64,000 nt of DNA from Carex sylvatica (GCA_964058845.1 CAXKVR010000244.1:62001-126000); one strand, 5' to 3'. Positions 1-13,283 are shown, numbered from the stretch's first letter. Notes: generated by a model not told the origin, from the sequence alone. Numbers and translations are program-made.

Positions 1-3000
1 AAGGCGTTGACTTACACAATACATCGGTTGGAGAAGCACCCGCAACTTGGCGTGCTGTTCAACACTCGGCCCCAAAATTTGAGCTTTGCAAACAACTTAA
101 GTTACGGTAATTCCACTTGCTGGATTCCCTTTGACATGTTCATGGAGAACGCCATGGATGGTCGCCACCTCCATGTCGTCTCTGCCATTGAAGTTGTAAC
201 AGGTAAACTTTTGCTAATTTGTTCTTTATTGATGTGTAGGATACATATACTAAAAATATAGTGAAAAATGTAGTTAAGACGCTGTAGGGACTAGATACTT
301 TGTTAAATCCTATTTGAGTGAGGCTATGTACTTTGTAAAGTGCACATTAGTCCTACTATGAATCCATATCTTTGTTTTCAAAGTCTAACCAGTCGATTCA
401 AATTGTTGAATAAGATCTTAATATGAAAATCTTGGAGATCACTATATCACTATTGTTTAGAAATTTTATTACTATTTTTTAAAATAAGTAGAAAATCACC
501 TAATTTAAAAATTGTGGACCATTCAAAAATAGTAAAAAAATTCTAAAAAAGAAGTAAAATCCTGTCTCCAACTATATTTCATATGGAGATCATGTTGAGC
601 CGTTTTAGATTGATTCTTTTAACTTTGAAAATAGAGATTATGAATCCATAGTACGGGCCGATCTATTCTTTTCAAAGTACTATTTTATGGTAATTGACTT
701 TTCTTATTCGTAGACAGAGCTCATCAAGGGACTACAAGTGCTTAATCAGGCCACGTGGCAAGAAACATTTCAAGCTCTCTGGCTGTCAGGTCTTCGACAT
801 GTGCAACGAGTTGAGACTAACTCTTTCATAAATTTTTGTTGGTATTTTGAAATCAGCTTCATATACAACCACAATTTTACAATTGCATTATTCTAGATTT
901 GGTACTTGCATAGATTCTGGATAATCTTTTGTTTTCTGCTGGTACCAGACCTGACCAATATATAGTTTGGACAGAACAAGTCCCAGTTAATTTTGAGATC
1001 TGAAGGAGAACAATTGAGCTAATAAATTAATAGAACCAATTAAAAATAACGGTGTCTTTGTTACTTGACGTGTAAACTTCCGGTCCTGACTGGCACTTAT
1101 GATATGCCTGACCCTGCTATGGTTCATGTGTAAATTAGTTTTCACATTAGATCCAGATAAAGTACTATCCTTTAAGAGAAGAAACCTAAGCTTTTATCTT
1201 TATATAGTATTTGTTTTTCTTAATCAATAAGACTCAAACTAGCTCAATTTGTAAGTACGGTTGATGATTAAATAAGTAAAATAATCTGTTATACTCTCAT
1301 TGATTGAAAAAGGGAAGAGATCAAGTCGAAGGACCTATACCGCTCATCGATGCACGGTTAAGTATCTTGTTAGCTATTGTGCCTTTATCAATTGTTCCAC
1401 TTGTGAACAATGATCTTGGCAGAAGGCTCAGTTTGGTGACATCCCTGCAAGTACTCGGGCAGTTTTCATCACTTCTCACACCTCACCCGGCATTTGTCAC
1501 TTTGGCAAATGAGGCTGCAACAAAAGCTGCTGTTTTCATTTCCAATGCTAACCCTAATATCAAAGCAAGTAATATGTTTTGTTATCTTTCATGGAGTAAG
1601 TCTATGGTACTATGCATAGCACATATTAGTCCATACTACGGATTAATATTTTCATTTTCAAAGTTCAAACAATAAATCTAAACTGTTCAACATGATCTCT
1701 ATATAAAAATATACTTGTAGATCGAATTTTATATTTTTTTTAGAATTTTCTTACTGTTTTATTATATAGGCAAAAAATTCACTTGATCTAAAGATTCTAG
1801 ACCATTCAAAAATAGTGATTTTTTACCTATCTAAACAAATAGTTAAAAAATTCTAAAAAATTACAAAATTTAGTATTCAAGTAGACTTTCATATGAAAAT
1901 CATGTTGAACAGTTCAAATCAGCTATTTGGACGTTGAAAATGGAGATATTGTTCCTTTGTATGGACCAATTTGAGCTATGCATAGTACCATAGCCTCACT
2001 CATCTTTCATTAACTTAATCTGTAGTTAATTGTTTGCCTTTAGTCCAAGGATCACTGTACAACCAGATGCGCTGGCCTAAATAGTTTGTGCCAGTGGTCT
2101 AATAAATCACAATCTTTAACCGTCTTTGTTTGTGCTTTTTTTTCTGCCCAGGAGTTTTCACTAATATAACTATTTACATTTTTTTCTTAATTTGTTATTG
2201 TAGCTGGCAACATACTGCATCTCATAGTTGAGGCGTGTATTGCAAGAAACTTAATTAACACATCAGCGTACTTTTGGCCGGGCTATGTGGTCCCAACTGC
2301 ACAACTTACAAAAGAACCCCATCTAACAAGGGATACTCCTTGGACAGCATTCATGGGCGGAGCCCCTCTCACTGCTTCCCTGGAGAACTTTCTAACTATA
2401 ACCGCTGCTCCAAGGTATCAGGAAAAAAAAAATTCAAATTTGTCATTTTTTATCTTTTGTTTCTATACACTTTAGCACTCATTGTTTAATATTCTTGATT
2501 AAGTGTTGCTGAACTGGAGAAATTGTACATTATTGCACTCAATGGATCTGAAGAGGAAAGACCAATGGCTTCAAGGATTTTATGTGGCGCGTCACTTACT
2601 CAGGGATGGAATTTTCAGGTACTATCTAACAAAAGAAATTAAAACCAGCTGTCAAGCATTAAATAGAAATTAAGTTAATTTTAATTTTTAAATCTCTTCA
2701 CTCGTGCAATTAACTTTTAATTGCCACATCAGCAATTATTACTATGGAAGAGAGAACAAGAGCCAATGGAAACAATTATAAAGTGATTTCTTCAAAAGAA
2801 AACTTTGTAAATTAGAAATTGTGTTACATCCCAGAAATTATAATAGGAAATGCCATGCATGTTTTTAGAAATAAAAAAAGAAAGAAATCCCAATGCAGAT
2901 GCTGTACAACTTCCAGAGATACAACATTGCTGGGTTAAAGTTTTTAATACTTTTTGTTATTATTTGTATCAGGAACATGCGGTTGATATGGTGGTTAAGC

Positions 3001-6000
3001 TATTATCCCCGTCATCATCACTTGATTCCTCAGAGATTGAAATTGAAAATCCTTATATTAGCCACATGAGGATGCTTAATGCTTTACTATTGAGCATGGC
3101 TTCTATTGATACAGTTCATATTCTTTCTTTATATGGTTTGGTAAGCAAAATAGTCTCTAGTCTTATGTCAGAAGCCACAACTCATATAACAAAAAACATA
3201 TTCCACTAGGCCATTTCATCTGATACTTATTCAAATTGCAAGTTGTTTTATGTGGATAATCTGTTAGGGCAATCCTGGGAATATTGTACCAGATGTCGCT
3301 AGTGTTAAGTATCAGCACACATTGTTCTTATTAATTCATGAAATAAACAACAGAAGAATGTTATAATCTTTACAATTACTGCTGGAATACCTTGGTTTAA
3401 CAACTGTATTTCCTTACTAACCAACCCAAATCACCTTTATTTTTTTTTCTCGGTAAGTTCATGAAAATATTTTTCTCTGATACTTCACTTCTCTACCCTT
3501 GTAGATTCCTGAAGTCGCAGCAGCACTAATGCCTATATGTGAGATCTTTGGGTCACTACCCCCTCCATCCAATCACAAGTCATGCCTCCCAGAAGAGACC
3601 TCGGTCTACTCGGTCTTCTCTTACTCCTTCCTTATCCTCATGCGCCTCTGGAAATTTTACCAGCCCCCTCAAGAGTATTGCTTTTCCACCCGTGGGGCCC
3701 AGGAACTCACTCTTGACTATCTTCTTCTCTTGCGAAATGGCTGTGTTTCCCTTCGGGACCCTAATGCAAAACCCGTTTACATCGAATTCTTCCCGAAATT
3801 GCGTGCATGGTAAGCAATTTCTCAATTGGATAAGTATGGAATTTTTCTTCATTTTCCATTGTTCTCAATTGAAATATCATGTCTACTAAGGAGTTTTTTT
3901 TTTCTTTTTTATTACACTTTTTTTTTATTATTCAGATTTTATTGATGTATTTGACTCTTGTGATTCTTCAGCTTATCTTGATTCCTCTGATTCTAGTGTT
4001 GATTTTTCTAATTCTTGTGATTCTTCTAATTCTTCAGGTACTTTCAGAACCAGGCATGCATGTCATCAACTCTCTCAGGACTGTGTAACAAGAACCCGGT
4101 GCACCAGGTTGCAAATATGATTTTAAATATGGTATGGGCATGGTCAGGTTCTAGTGGATCGGTTAATTGTTTCTCGAATTCTTGTAGTAGAGGGAGCATA
4201 AATGGGATCCCGCTTGTAAGTGAGAGTGGTACTACAGAGGAGTCCTGCCAGAGGCCGACTCTTCCGGCTTGGGAGATTTTAGAGGCTATTCCATTTGTTC
4301 TTGAGGCAGCTTTGACCGCTTGCGCTTATGGTCAACTTTCTTCAAGGGATCTGACTACAGGTTAGTAGCACTTCTGCACTATTTTACTTTTTGAGTGAGG
4401 CTATGGTAATGTGCATATTACGGATCGACCCGTGCTATGGATTCATATCTCTATTTTCGAACTTCAAACAGTCAATTCAAACCATTAAATATGATCTCCA
4501 TATGAAAATGTACTTGGAGAGCAAATTTTACATTTTTGAGAATTTTTTTTTGAGTTTTTTTCTAGATAGGTAGAAAATCACTGCCTTTGGATGGTCCAGA
4601 ATTTTCAAATCAAGTGATTTTCTATCTATCTACAAACATAGTTAACAAATTATAAAAAATATAAAATTTGGTTTCCAAGTACATTCTCATATGAAGATCA
4701 TGTTGAAGGGTTTAGATCTACTGTTTGGACTTTAAACACGGAGATATGAATCCATAGCGGGAGCCTCTATGTACTATGCATATTACCATAACCTCATTCC
4801 TATTTTGAGTGAATCTATATGGTAATAGATTGAAACTAGATACTAGACAGCAGTATTTACCATAACCAATCCTATCAACACCTTAAGTGTTTTTTTGGGA
4901 AGTATTTGATGTATATGCTAAACCCTCTCGAAGCACCAGTGCCTGAGTTTGACTTAGTTTAACACTAGATTGTGTTAAAAGTAAGATCCAGTTAATAACC
5001 CTAGCATACTTCATCAGTTATCAATTTGTAATTACCAGTATCTGACCCAGTACAGGATCAAAATTCACTATGAAAATTGTCCAAAACATGAAAAAATTAT
5101 AATAATAAATTTGTTTCATTTCTCTACGTACTAATGGTATGTTAATTAATAATCCTACACTTTATAAATTAACTACATGCCAATCTATTTTATTTTGTAG
5201 GACTCAGACACATCATCGACTTCTTGCCGGCTTCACTGGCTGTATTTGTTACCTATTTCTCAGCTGAAATGACCCGTGGAATTTGGAAGCTAGTTCACCT
5301 AAATGGAATCGACTGGCCTAGCCCGGCAGAAAACCATTTCTCAGTTGAACTAGAGATAAAGGAAATCCTTGCTTCGGCCGGAGTTGATGTTCCCTGCAGT
5401 TACTCACGTAAACTTCCCAACCATCATATTCTTTTTTTATTTAAAACTCTTCAAGGCTCATTGCTGACAAGAACATCCTACACCTAGGGGTGGTCATTGG
5501 GTCGGTTCGGTTAATTCTGAATTAAAATAGTCAAACCCAAAATTCAGTCGGTTTTCAAAACTATAACTGAACCAACCAAATTAAACTTGTAAGTAAATTT
5601 CTGTTTGTTGAACCGAAACAAAAGAGATTAAATTTTAAAAGGTCAAAACTCAATACATGCAAAAATACATTTAATAATCATAGAAATAAATATGAATTAT
5701 ATATATAAGTTGTTGAGTACATATATACATTGTTTAATTCCATACAAAATATGTAGATGTTCTAAAATATCTAAACCAAAATATAAGTTGTTGATATTAC
5801 ATATATTATATATAAAGCATGGATTTGAACTACATAGTTCAGTCGGTTCAATCTTTTTGGCTTTGAAAAATCTAAACTGAATCAAATATAAAAAACCGAA
5901 GTAATTCAAAAATTCAACTGAACCTAACCATTTAATCCAAACTTTTTTGTTTCGGTTGAAGGCCAAATAAATCGGACCCAATGAACACCCCTACTACATA

Positions 6001-7155
6001 CACTGTTTAACTCTTTACAATGGTAATTTTTTCTTCCTGACAGGTGGGTCACTTCCAATGCTCCCCTTGCCAATCGCAGTGTTAGTGAGCCTGACAATCA
6101 CATTTAAACTTGATAAAAACTCTGACCATTTGAACGGCATCATCGAGCATGCACTAGAGAAGTGCATAAGTAGCAGCTCCTGGCCGAGTATGCCAATTAT
6201 CGGTGCCTTGTGGATCCAAAAGGTGCGTAGGTGGCACGATTTTATTATCTTATCTTGCACCCGCTCCCCCTTCAGACGAGACAAGAATGCAACGGCCCAA
6301 CTCATCAAAAGCTGCTTCACTTGCTTCCTAGGTACCTCATCACTTACTGACGGATCCCACTTTGTTGAGAAGCGCGGGTCCAGTGGTCTCTTTGGTCACA
6401 TCCAAGTTGACCGTGCGCCTTGCGTTCCAGTGCCCCCTGGTCATCTTTATATTTACTCGTGCCGTAATTTTCACGACATTCATTATGTTAGTGAGGTGGT
6501 GTTCGGGCTGATCTTGGATTGGGCCCGCATGTTAGCTGATGAATGCGTTAAGAGTAATCATAATGGAATGGCGGGGCGGGTCAGGTCTGACTCGGGCACG
6601 GCCTCTCTTGCGTCTGCCTTGTCGAGGGTGCGTCAGTCAGTGTCACTTGGTGCAAGCATGCTGGTTATAACTGGTGGGCCCAAGTTAGTGCAGATATTGT
6701 ATGAGGAGACCTTCCCAACTCTTCTCTTATTTGGTAAAGCAGATTCTAAAAGCCCCATGCATGATATATTGAGTGGATATGCTGTAGCATATCTTTTATT
6801 TTATTCTGGAGTGTTTCTATGGGGTGTCTCAGAGGCCCCATCGGCATATACATGGGTGTACTCATCTAAGCGGGCCCAGGTTTTTGGTCAACACATGGAT
6901 TTAATTGCGAAGGTTGTTGACGGAGTCTTACAACCCAATTGCCAACCTGGCACATGGAAGGCTTATGTGAAGTGCTTTGTTGGCTTGGTTGTTAGATTCA
7001 CTCCAATGTGGGTCCCGGTTTTAAGACTTGATACGGTGACAAAGCTGGCGAGGGGGCTTAAGCGGTGGAATGAGTCTGAGCTGGCACTTGCACTACTTGA
7101 GCAGGCGGGTCCCGCTGCCATGTCAGCTGTTGTCGAGGCTTTGTCATGGATTTAA
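1..7155 (+). CDS. MED33: Mediator complex subunit 33 (MED33A/B, REF4/RFR1 family), 3' part of gene
   Basis: MED33 is a plant subunit of the Mediator complex, which links transcription factors to RNA polymerase II in the nucleus; the Arabidopsis members (REF4/RFR1) restrain phenylpropanoid synthesis. I read ten exons: 1-202, 718-809, 1313-1568, 2204-2414, 2504-2618, 2973-3140, 3505-3809, 4038-4360, 5201-5407 and 6044-7155. All introns are GT-AG and the frame stays open for 996 residues to TAA at 7153. Family blocks seen in order include TWQETFQALWLSGLRHVQR, VEGPIPLIDARLSILL, VEACIARNLINTSAYFWPGY, ILCGASLTQGWNFQ, CMSSTLSGLCNKNPVHQV, FLPASLAVFVTYFSAEMTRG and MPIIGALWIQKVRRWHDF. The usual length is about 1300 residues, so the N-terminal quarter lies left of the window. 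No frameshift or premature stop is visible, so it is probably functional. Introns carry fold-back elements (316-690, 1594-2001, 4393-4799) and a hAT-like element (5485-5993). The paralogue (A or B) cannot be decided. Confidence 0.93.
316..690. repeat. Fold-back element, group A copy 1 (MED33 intron)
   Basis: Begins GAGTGAGGCTATGTAC and carries the inner arm shared with groups B-E. The right end is worn (TATTTTATGGTAATT instead of ACCATAGCCTCACTC). It lies in the intron between the first two exons. Confidence 0.6.
1594..2001. repeat. Fold-back element, group A copy 2 (MED33 intron)
   Basis: About 408 bp and nearly palindromic throughout. Left end GAGTAAGTCTATGGTACT, right end AGTACCATAGCCTCACTC. 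The arms meet near 1795. It starts 25 bases after the donor site of the exon ending at 1568. Confidence 0.8.
4393..4799. repeat. Fold-back element, group A copy 3 (MED33 intron)
   Basis: About 407 bp. Left end GAGTGAGGCTATGGTAAT; the right end reads ATTACCATAACCTCATTC. The interior contains the shared module with exact CATATGAAAATG and CATATGAAGATCATG blocks in the two arms. It lies in the intron after the exon ending at 4360. Confidence 0.8.
5485..5993. mobile_element. Non-autonomous hAT-like element in the last MED33 intron
   Basis: About 509 bp with termini TAGGGGTGGTCATTGGGTC and, on the other strand, TAGGGGTGTTCATTGGGTC. Such TAGGGGTG ends are common on small plant hAT elements. The interior is AT-rich with repeated CGGTT/AACCGA words and no coding capacity. 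The flanks (CCTACACC and CTACATAC) are only loosely alike, so the 8-bp target duplication is not clean. Confidence 0.65.
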
Positions 7156-7921
7156 TATCTACCAGTCGTTGGTTGGCCCCTTTCATGTAAATTTGCTGTT
7201 CTTGGAGTTTTAACTTTATGGTTTTACCAATAGAAGATAGAAAACATAAAATGGAGTAATGGTTTTCAATTCAAATGACAACACAACCAAAAATGAAAAA
7301 TAGTTATAGACTAGATAGCTAAACTTAGATTACCAGAGTTAAAAGAGACCTGTTTCAGGAATACTGAGAACATTAACGTGCAATCTAAAAATCTATAATT
7401 GGAAACCTCTTGTTCTTTGGCATGCCATTTGTTGTATTTCATTTTTAAATATGTCATCAGTTTAAAATTTGAGTAGAATAGATGTATGGATACGCTTTAT
7501 ATATGAAGCGCTTATTGTATATATTTATTATTTTTAGGAATCAAAATTATTTTTTTACGAATTTTTTTCCCCTATTTTTTTGGATACAGAACAAGCTTTT
7601 ACCTAAAAAATTTGAGTTACTGATCCGATTCTTTTAATTCCGACCAATTCATTTGATTTTGATTCTACGATCAAGTATCCGATTCCAATTCGGATTCCGA
7701 GTTTCAGAACCATATTTTTAACTTGATAGAAGATGTATTCAGAATCAAAGATAAGGCAGAGATTTTTTTTGAGAGGCTCATAATTAAGTCCAAGCTCTCA
7801 ACACGTACCCGACTGTTCCACGAAATAATATATACTTCTAACATAATATGAGATCTTTATTCTATCTGGCTGCTATCTGCTCATCCTTTATCTCCTGCTA
7901 CGTACCTAACTTATCTTTTTC
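7156..7921. other. Intergenic: MED33 3' flank
   Basis: Holds the MED33 3' untranslated region and the upstream region of the kinase pseudogene. A segment of about 115 bp at 7347-7460 recurs at 14588-14702 with roughly nine bases in ten identical. No other gene seen. Confidence 0.6.
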
Positions 7922-9940
7922 ATGGAGTTTTTACATCAATCAACTCTTCTGTTTATCTTACTCTCCCTTATCCCTGGAGCCTTTTCAGTCACTCTGAATA
8001 CCTCCTACTTCATCCAGTGTGGCTTAACTAACTCCACTCCAACGCACCCCCATGATGCCCCTCCTCGCACTTTTGTCTCTAACGACATGTACCTCATCTC
8101 TGGTTCAAGCAGTACCAACCCTTTTCCAAACCTGATTAAATCCACAAACCCTCTCTATTCCACCGCGCGCTTCTCTTTCTTTCCATTCTCTTACCAATTC
8201 AATGTTGTACCCAATACTTCGAACATACTGCGTCTTCACTTCTCTCCTTTTTCCTCCAATGCAAATTTCACGATAACAACTTTCAATGGCAACAGCTTAA
8301 GAAACAACTTTTCTATCTCTGCTCTTACATCACTTGTTATAAAAGAGTATTTTCTTTGGATGGATTCTGACAAATTGGTACTCAAATTCACTCCACAAAA
8401 CAACTCATATGCTTTTATAAGTGTGATAGAAATCTTCAATGCCACATCCCTATGAATATTTGGTAACAATAGAAATCCAATAAGCAGAACTGATACAGAT
8501 AGATTCAATGCGCAGCAAGCCTATCAGGGCATGGAAACATTCTATCGGGTAAACATGCCAGGCCCATTGATCACCCGGAGAATGATACACTGTGGAGATC
8601 TTGGGTTACTGATGATGCTTATGTCTATAATGCTGATACCTCTCAGAATAAATCGGTGTCTACGACTCTACGCTTCAATCCTCTAGAAGGGAGCTCAGAG
8701 GAGATAGCCCCACAGACCGTCTATAACACGGCACGAATAATAAACATATCTGCTGTTCAGTTCAACTCCAATCCTGGTTTTAACATCAACATCAACATCA
8801 ACATCTACATGACATGGGGTTTCAGAGTCGACTCAGGGTGTTACTATCTTATCCGATTACATTTCTGTGACATTATATCAGAGACCAATTGGCGGGATCA
8901 AGGGCTTGTTTTTACAGTCTATATCATGAATTATTTGGCACTTACAAATAACCTGAGACCTACCGATTACACGACCAACACACAGGAGCCATTCTATATT
9001 GATTTTATTGCACACGTTATGAGTGCAAATAACATAACTGTGAGCATTAGTCTGAATAGGAAGGATAGTACCATAGAAAGTGGTTTCCTTAACGGATTGG
9101 AGATTATGAAGATGATCAATTATAATCCAAGGAAAAAGAACTTCCCAGCTATCATCCTTGGAACTATTTGTGGTGCCTTTATAATATTAATATTATTTAT
9201 CATGTTCGGTGTTTATAAAAATTGGTACAAGGGATGGTGCCAAACGAATCTGCTAGAAGAAGAAGAGATGCCATTTTCATGGTCTCATCAGTATTCTCGC
9301 AGAGCAACTAGTGTTGCATCTCCTATGCTTATTGCCTTTTCTGAAATCAAAACATTAACAAATAATTTTGATGAAAGGAGCTTAATCGGGGTAGGTGGGT
9401 TTGGAAAAGTTTTTGAGGGGAGATTGCATAATAATGGAACTATGGTTGCTGTAAAATTAGTCTCATTCCAATCCAACTAAGGGTTCCCTGAATTTCAGAC
9501 AGAGATTGAAGTTCTATCCAATATCCATCACCGTCATCTTGTATCTCTCGTAGGTTACTGTGATGAGCACTCCGAGATGATACTTGTCTATGAATGTATG
9601 GAGAAAGACCCTTAAAGGAACTATTTGTATGGCACAGATGAATATACTAACAAGTCCGTTGTCTTTGGAGTTGTGCTTTTTGAGGTGCTTTGTGCGAGGC
9701 CCGTGATTGACCAAAGCCTTGAAAGGGAACAACTTTACCTCACAGAGTGGGCACTCATGTGGCAGCGAAAAGGTGAGTTAGAAAAGATTATCGACCCAAA
9801 ACTTGTCAAGGAGATCAAGGAGAACTCTTTGAGGAAATTTGAAGAGAGCCAAGAAGTGGTTGCAAGAATATGGCATTGATCGGCCGACAATGGGATATGT
9901 TTTATGGAACTTAGAATACTGTTTGAGGTTACAAGACAGC
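7922..9940 (+). pseudogene. CrRLK1L (FERONIA/THESEUS-type) malectin-like receptor kinase, degraded
   Basis: Intact family members are plasma-membrane kinases of about 850 residues with a signal peptide, two malectin-like domains, one membrane helix and a Ser/Thr kinase, and their genes usually lack introns, as here. The sequence opens with ATG at 7922, a signal peptide (FILLSLIPGAFS) and malectin-like sequence, then stops at 8453 (TGA). Homology continues in the same frame to about 8570 (NAQQAYQGMETFYRVNMPG), shifts by one base, and runs on as WRSWVTDDAYVYNADTSQNK through the membrane segment (9139-9222) and kinase start (LIGVGGFGKVFEGRL). TAA at 9478 and TAA at 9613 interrupt the kinase. Between LYGTD and [18 protein letters not shown] about 90 residues, including the HRD and DFG motifs, are missing. 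Another frameshift lies near 9845 before [16 protein letters not shown]. It cannot make an active kinase. Confidence 0.9.
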
Positions 9941-9996
9941 AGATCTGATATATATTATGTGTTCTTCTTATTGATCTCCAACATGGATGTATTTAT

Positions 9997-10625
9997 CATA
10001 GTAGGAATTATTGGTATCGGGATCAGGATCGGTGTATCGGCCGGTATCAGCCGATTTGGATTAAAATATCGGACTTTTTTGCCAGAAGCTTGTTTTACGC
10101 TAAAAAAATAAATAAAAAATTGATAAAAAATTAATTTGTCAATAATTTATGTTTAGATAAATAATTACAATCAAATAATCCACTAATACAATATAATACA
10201 AGTATTAAAACTATAAACACACTCTTTGATCACTGCCAGAAACTATGTCGCGCTGGCTGGATCACTTCATCGCTGTTTGTATTATGATAAAAATAGTAAT
10301 ATTTTTGTCCGGAACAAAAAAAAAAGACATTGTAGAACCAAATGAAATATTATTAACATCTTTAATCATGGGTTCATATTTCTCTATTTCAGCATAGTTG
10401 ATACTTGATACTCTATTTAATCAATGAATGTGACGAGTTTTTAGCGTGTGCATAGTTTATACTCTATTTAATCAATCACGGGTTCAAGTTTTCAGACGAA
10501 TAATAATCAGAATCGGACCAAAATAGCAGAAATTGGACGAAAAACAGAAAATTCGTGAGTATTAGCTCAATATCGAATCAGTGTCGGCCGAGCCGGATCG
10601 GTATCGGCTGATAATTCCTACTATG
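9997..10625. mobile_element. Non-autonomous hAT element, 629 bp
   Basis: Ends CATAGTAGGAATTAT and, inverted, CATAGTAGGAATTAT. Perfect 8-bp target duplication GTATTTAT at 9989-9996 and 10626-10633. Subterminal GGTATCGG words point inward at both ends. No transposase. It sits in the 3' flank of the kinase pseudogene. Confidence 0.85.
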
Positions 10626-10633
10626 GTATTTAT

Positions 10634-11150
10634 ATAACTCTACTAGTTAAATACTTCAATTAATTAGAACCATTATGTCTGTGCTTGTTTTCTTTGTTTT
10701 GATGTTACTTGGAGTTCCTTTAAATTGGTGCACTGGCTGGTTTATCGAGTAAGAAATTAGCATGTGATGTTGATCTGAAAAATGTCAAGTTTGAGTAGTG
10801 TATTGGTTTGTAATGTATTGTCATTGAACTTTTCAAAAAAAAAGAGCAGGAAAAACATTATTAATTGTTTGATAGATGTTGGTAGTTTAATTGCAAGTAA
10901 TGTTTGATAATTATTTTATTTTTGTATTTCTGCTTCTTAGTTTTTTTTTTTTAAATGTGATCCTAAACGATAATCATTTCTATTTAACCAAGTACTTTTT
11001 TCTATATCTTTCATACTCTTCTCTCTCTATCTAAATGTTGAAGAGCTTAATGCTTATATTTTTTTGCTACCATGATATTAGTCTCATGGTATTTATTTTG
11101 TTATCCATTAGTAGAGCACTCACAGTTAGTTCACAGTGAGTAACTGTGAG
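10634..11150. other. Gene-free AT-rich stretch
   Basis: No gene seen. A short hairpin at about 11118-11151 has ACTCACAGTT / AACTGTGAGT arms immediately before the next fold-back element. Confidence 0.5.
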
Positions 11151-11326
11151 TGCGTATCTTCTGATGGATATCTCATATTTTGCGTGACCGACGTGTGCGA
11201 TGTCTATTCAGGGATAGCACAGGGGCCAGTATTATTTGAGCTTTGAGATTCGTGCAGAACGTATTTGAACAGTTGAGATTTTCCAAAAGTCATACAAAAT
11301 ATGAGATATATCAGAGGATGCGAATT
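11151..11326. repeat. Fold-back element, GCGTATCCTCTGA group, copy 1
   Basis: Left end GCGTATCTTCTGATGGATA, right end TATCAGAGGATGCGAATTC. Inside are GCGTGACCGACGTGTG and GAGATTCGTGCAGAA, also found near 17300-17690 and at 32434-32612. Confidence 0.65.
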
Positions 11327-11599
11327 CGCTGTCAAGACCGTCGGATAGGTCTTCTGAAATTACCTCATAGAAGAAATAAGAATTTTGTAAAGATACTAGA
11401 TATTATGATATTTTCATGAAAAAATCGGTTATTGTTCACACAAAAGCGTATGATACAAAGTTTACAGCAAGCTGTACTTTTTTAACCTTTAATACATTTT
11501 TTGGTTCAGATTGCAAGTTCATAGTCCTATTGAGTAGTATATTGTCGGGTATCGATCATAGGGACGGTTCAAATCTAAACCGGATTCTACTTAAATCAG

Positions 11600-12960
11600 T
11601 TAAAGACTAGAAGTGAGAAAATATTGATTTTTGGTATTTAAGTTCCTAATCAGTTCAATGACAGTATTTAAATAAAAGGAAGTAAATAAGCTTGGTTTAA
11701 ATCAATAATAAAAGGCGTTTCCAGAGTTTTAGACTTATCTCAGTTCTGCCTCTCAGTCCCTGACACGAGCCGTGTAGTTTCCTACACGGGTCGTATCAGG
11801 TTACACGGGTCGTGTACTATCATACATGGGTCGTGTGGACTTCGAGTTAATGCACTAGTTTCTGTTTCTTTGCGTAGTTCCTTTGTGTAGGGTTCAACTA
11901 ACCAGACCTAATGTTTCTAAATCTCAACTGTTGTATGTTAATTTATTAACTTAGTATGAAATTGCAATATCTACCCTCTTTGGGCTCTAAACTTCAACTT
12001 TCATATATTTGTCCGAGTTACCTAGTTACTTGTTTGGTATACTAAAGATAACCTCTTATCCGTCGATAAGAGGAAATGTTCACCTTTCGGCTACTAGTTG
12101 GTTTCACCTTTCGGATCACTAATCCTACCTCATATACTTAGTTTGGTTGAGAGATGGTAATGAACACAGTACCTTTTAGATGTGATCATGCATCTAATGG
12201 TAAAACCAATAAAAATCAAACAATTCAAACTAAGCAATTAAAATCAAACACAATCAAGCAAATACAAATTTCAATGCAAAATTTCAATAACTAGATGCAA
12301 AATAAAATATTCGATTACATCTTAACCCTAGAAATAAAAGAGTCTAAACTAACATAATTAAAGAGAAAACAAAATAAATAGAAAGAAGAAAGAAATGATA
12401 AAACTCCAAGTAATCAAGCTCCAAGCCGAGCCTTCTCTTTTCAAGCCCTCGAAATAAAGTAGAGAATAATGGTGGTCTCTCAGAGATGGTCTCCCCAAAA
12501 GGGAAGATAGCCCCTTCCTCTTGCTGCATCCCCCTTATTTATGACTCTTTTGTGACTTGGGGAGCAAGCAACCAAGGATGGAAGGTGAATCGATCAAGAT
12601 CTCGTCAGATTTGGCAATAGATATCAGCTGATGGTTTTTTAAAATAATTTCTGTGATTTGCACATTACAAATTTTGATTTATAACCTTTCTAGAATTGTA
12701 GATCTCGTTGTCCTCTTTTCAGCAAGTTTTTATTTGCCTAAAACGGAGTTCGTATGGCTCAGATATGGCAAAAATACGAAAAAAATGTTGAAGGTTGAAA
12801 TTTTCATATTCGCTCTGTCGGTTTTCTGTACGGTCCGTGTACTGCCTCTGCTGTGAATCAGACTTTAAATGGGCATAACTAATTATCCATAACTCTGTTT
12901 TCAGTGTTCTACCACTTTTCAGAAAGCTTGCGAGAAGATCTATAATTTGCTCCATTTCTT
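11600..12960. repeat. LTR-retrotransposon-like non-coding remnant
   Basis: No open reading frame. The composition resembles non-coding parts of plant Gypsy-type elements: ACACGGGTCGTGT-like words repeated near 11763-11835, then a pyrimidine-to-A-rich passage (12190-12400), a short GGCATCC/CCCCTTATTTATG block near 12530, and GGGCATAACTAATTATCC near 12870. No paired long terminal repeats or primer-binding site were found, so the assignment is by general resemblance only. Confidence 0.35.
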
Positions 12961-13250
12961 GAAATTTAAATAGACTTGGACAGTAACTTGATTCTTGGTA
13001 TAATTCTAAATTAAATTAAGATAAATTAAACTAAATGCATAAAAATTGATCAAGTTATTGATATAAAATTTTAGACAAAAGTATACATAATTTATGTTAT
13101 TTTAAAATTTGATATGGACATATTTCCTAAAAAAATGCCTACAATGTATGCAACAAACTGTAAATGCAAACTATATGATATGTTACTTAAAAATATAATT
13201 ATATTTTTCAAATTGATCTAATGGATATTTATACACATATTGATTCAAAT
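12961..13250. other. AT-rich spacer
   Basis: Nothing recognised. Confidence 0.4.
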
Positions 13251-13283
13251 ATTATATTATATTATATTATATTATATTATATT
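13251..13283. repeat. (ATTAT)n microsatellite
   Basis: Six and a half uninterrupted pentamers, ending three bases before the next fold-back element. Confidence 0.9.

Noticed and set aside
6015..6320. Open frame on the minus strand inside MED33
   Set aside because: Antisense shadow of the last MED33 exon, with no family resemblance.
11763..11835. CRISPR-like or regulatory array of ACACGGGTCGTGT words
   Set aside because: Only four irregular copies with no spacer regularity, in a plant nuclear context; more like retroelement non-coding sequence.
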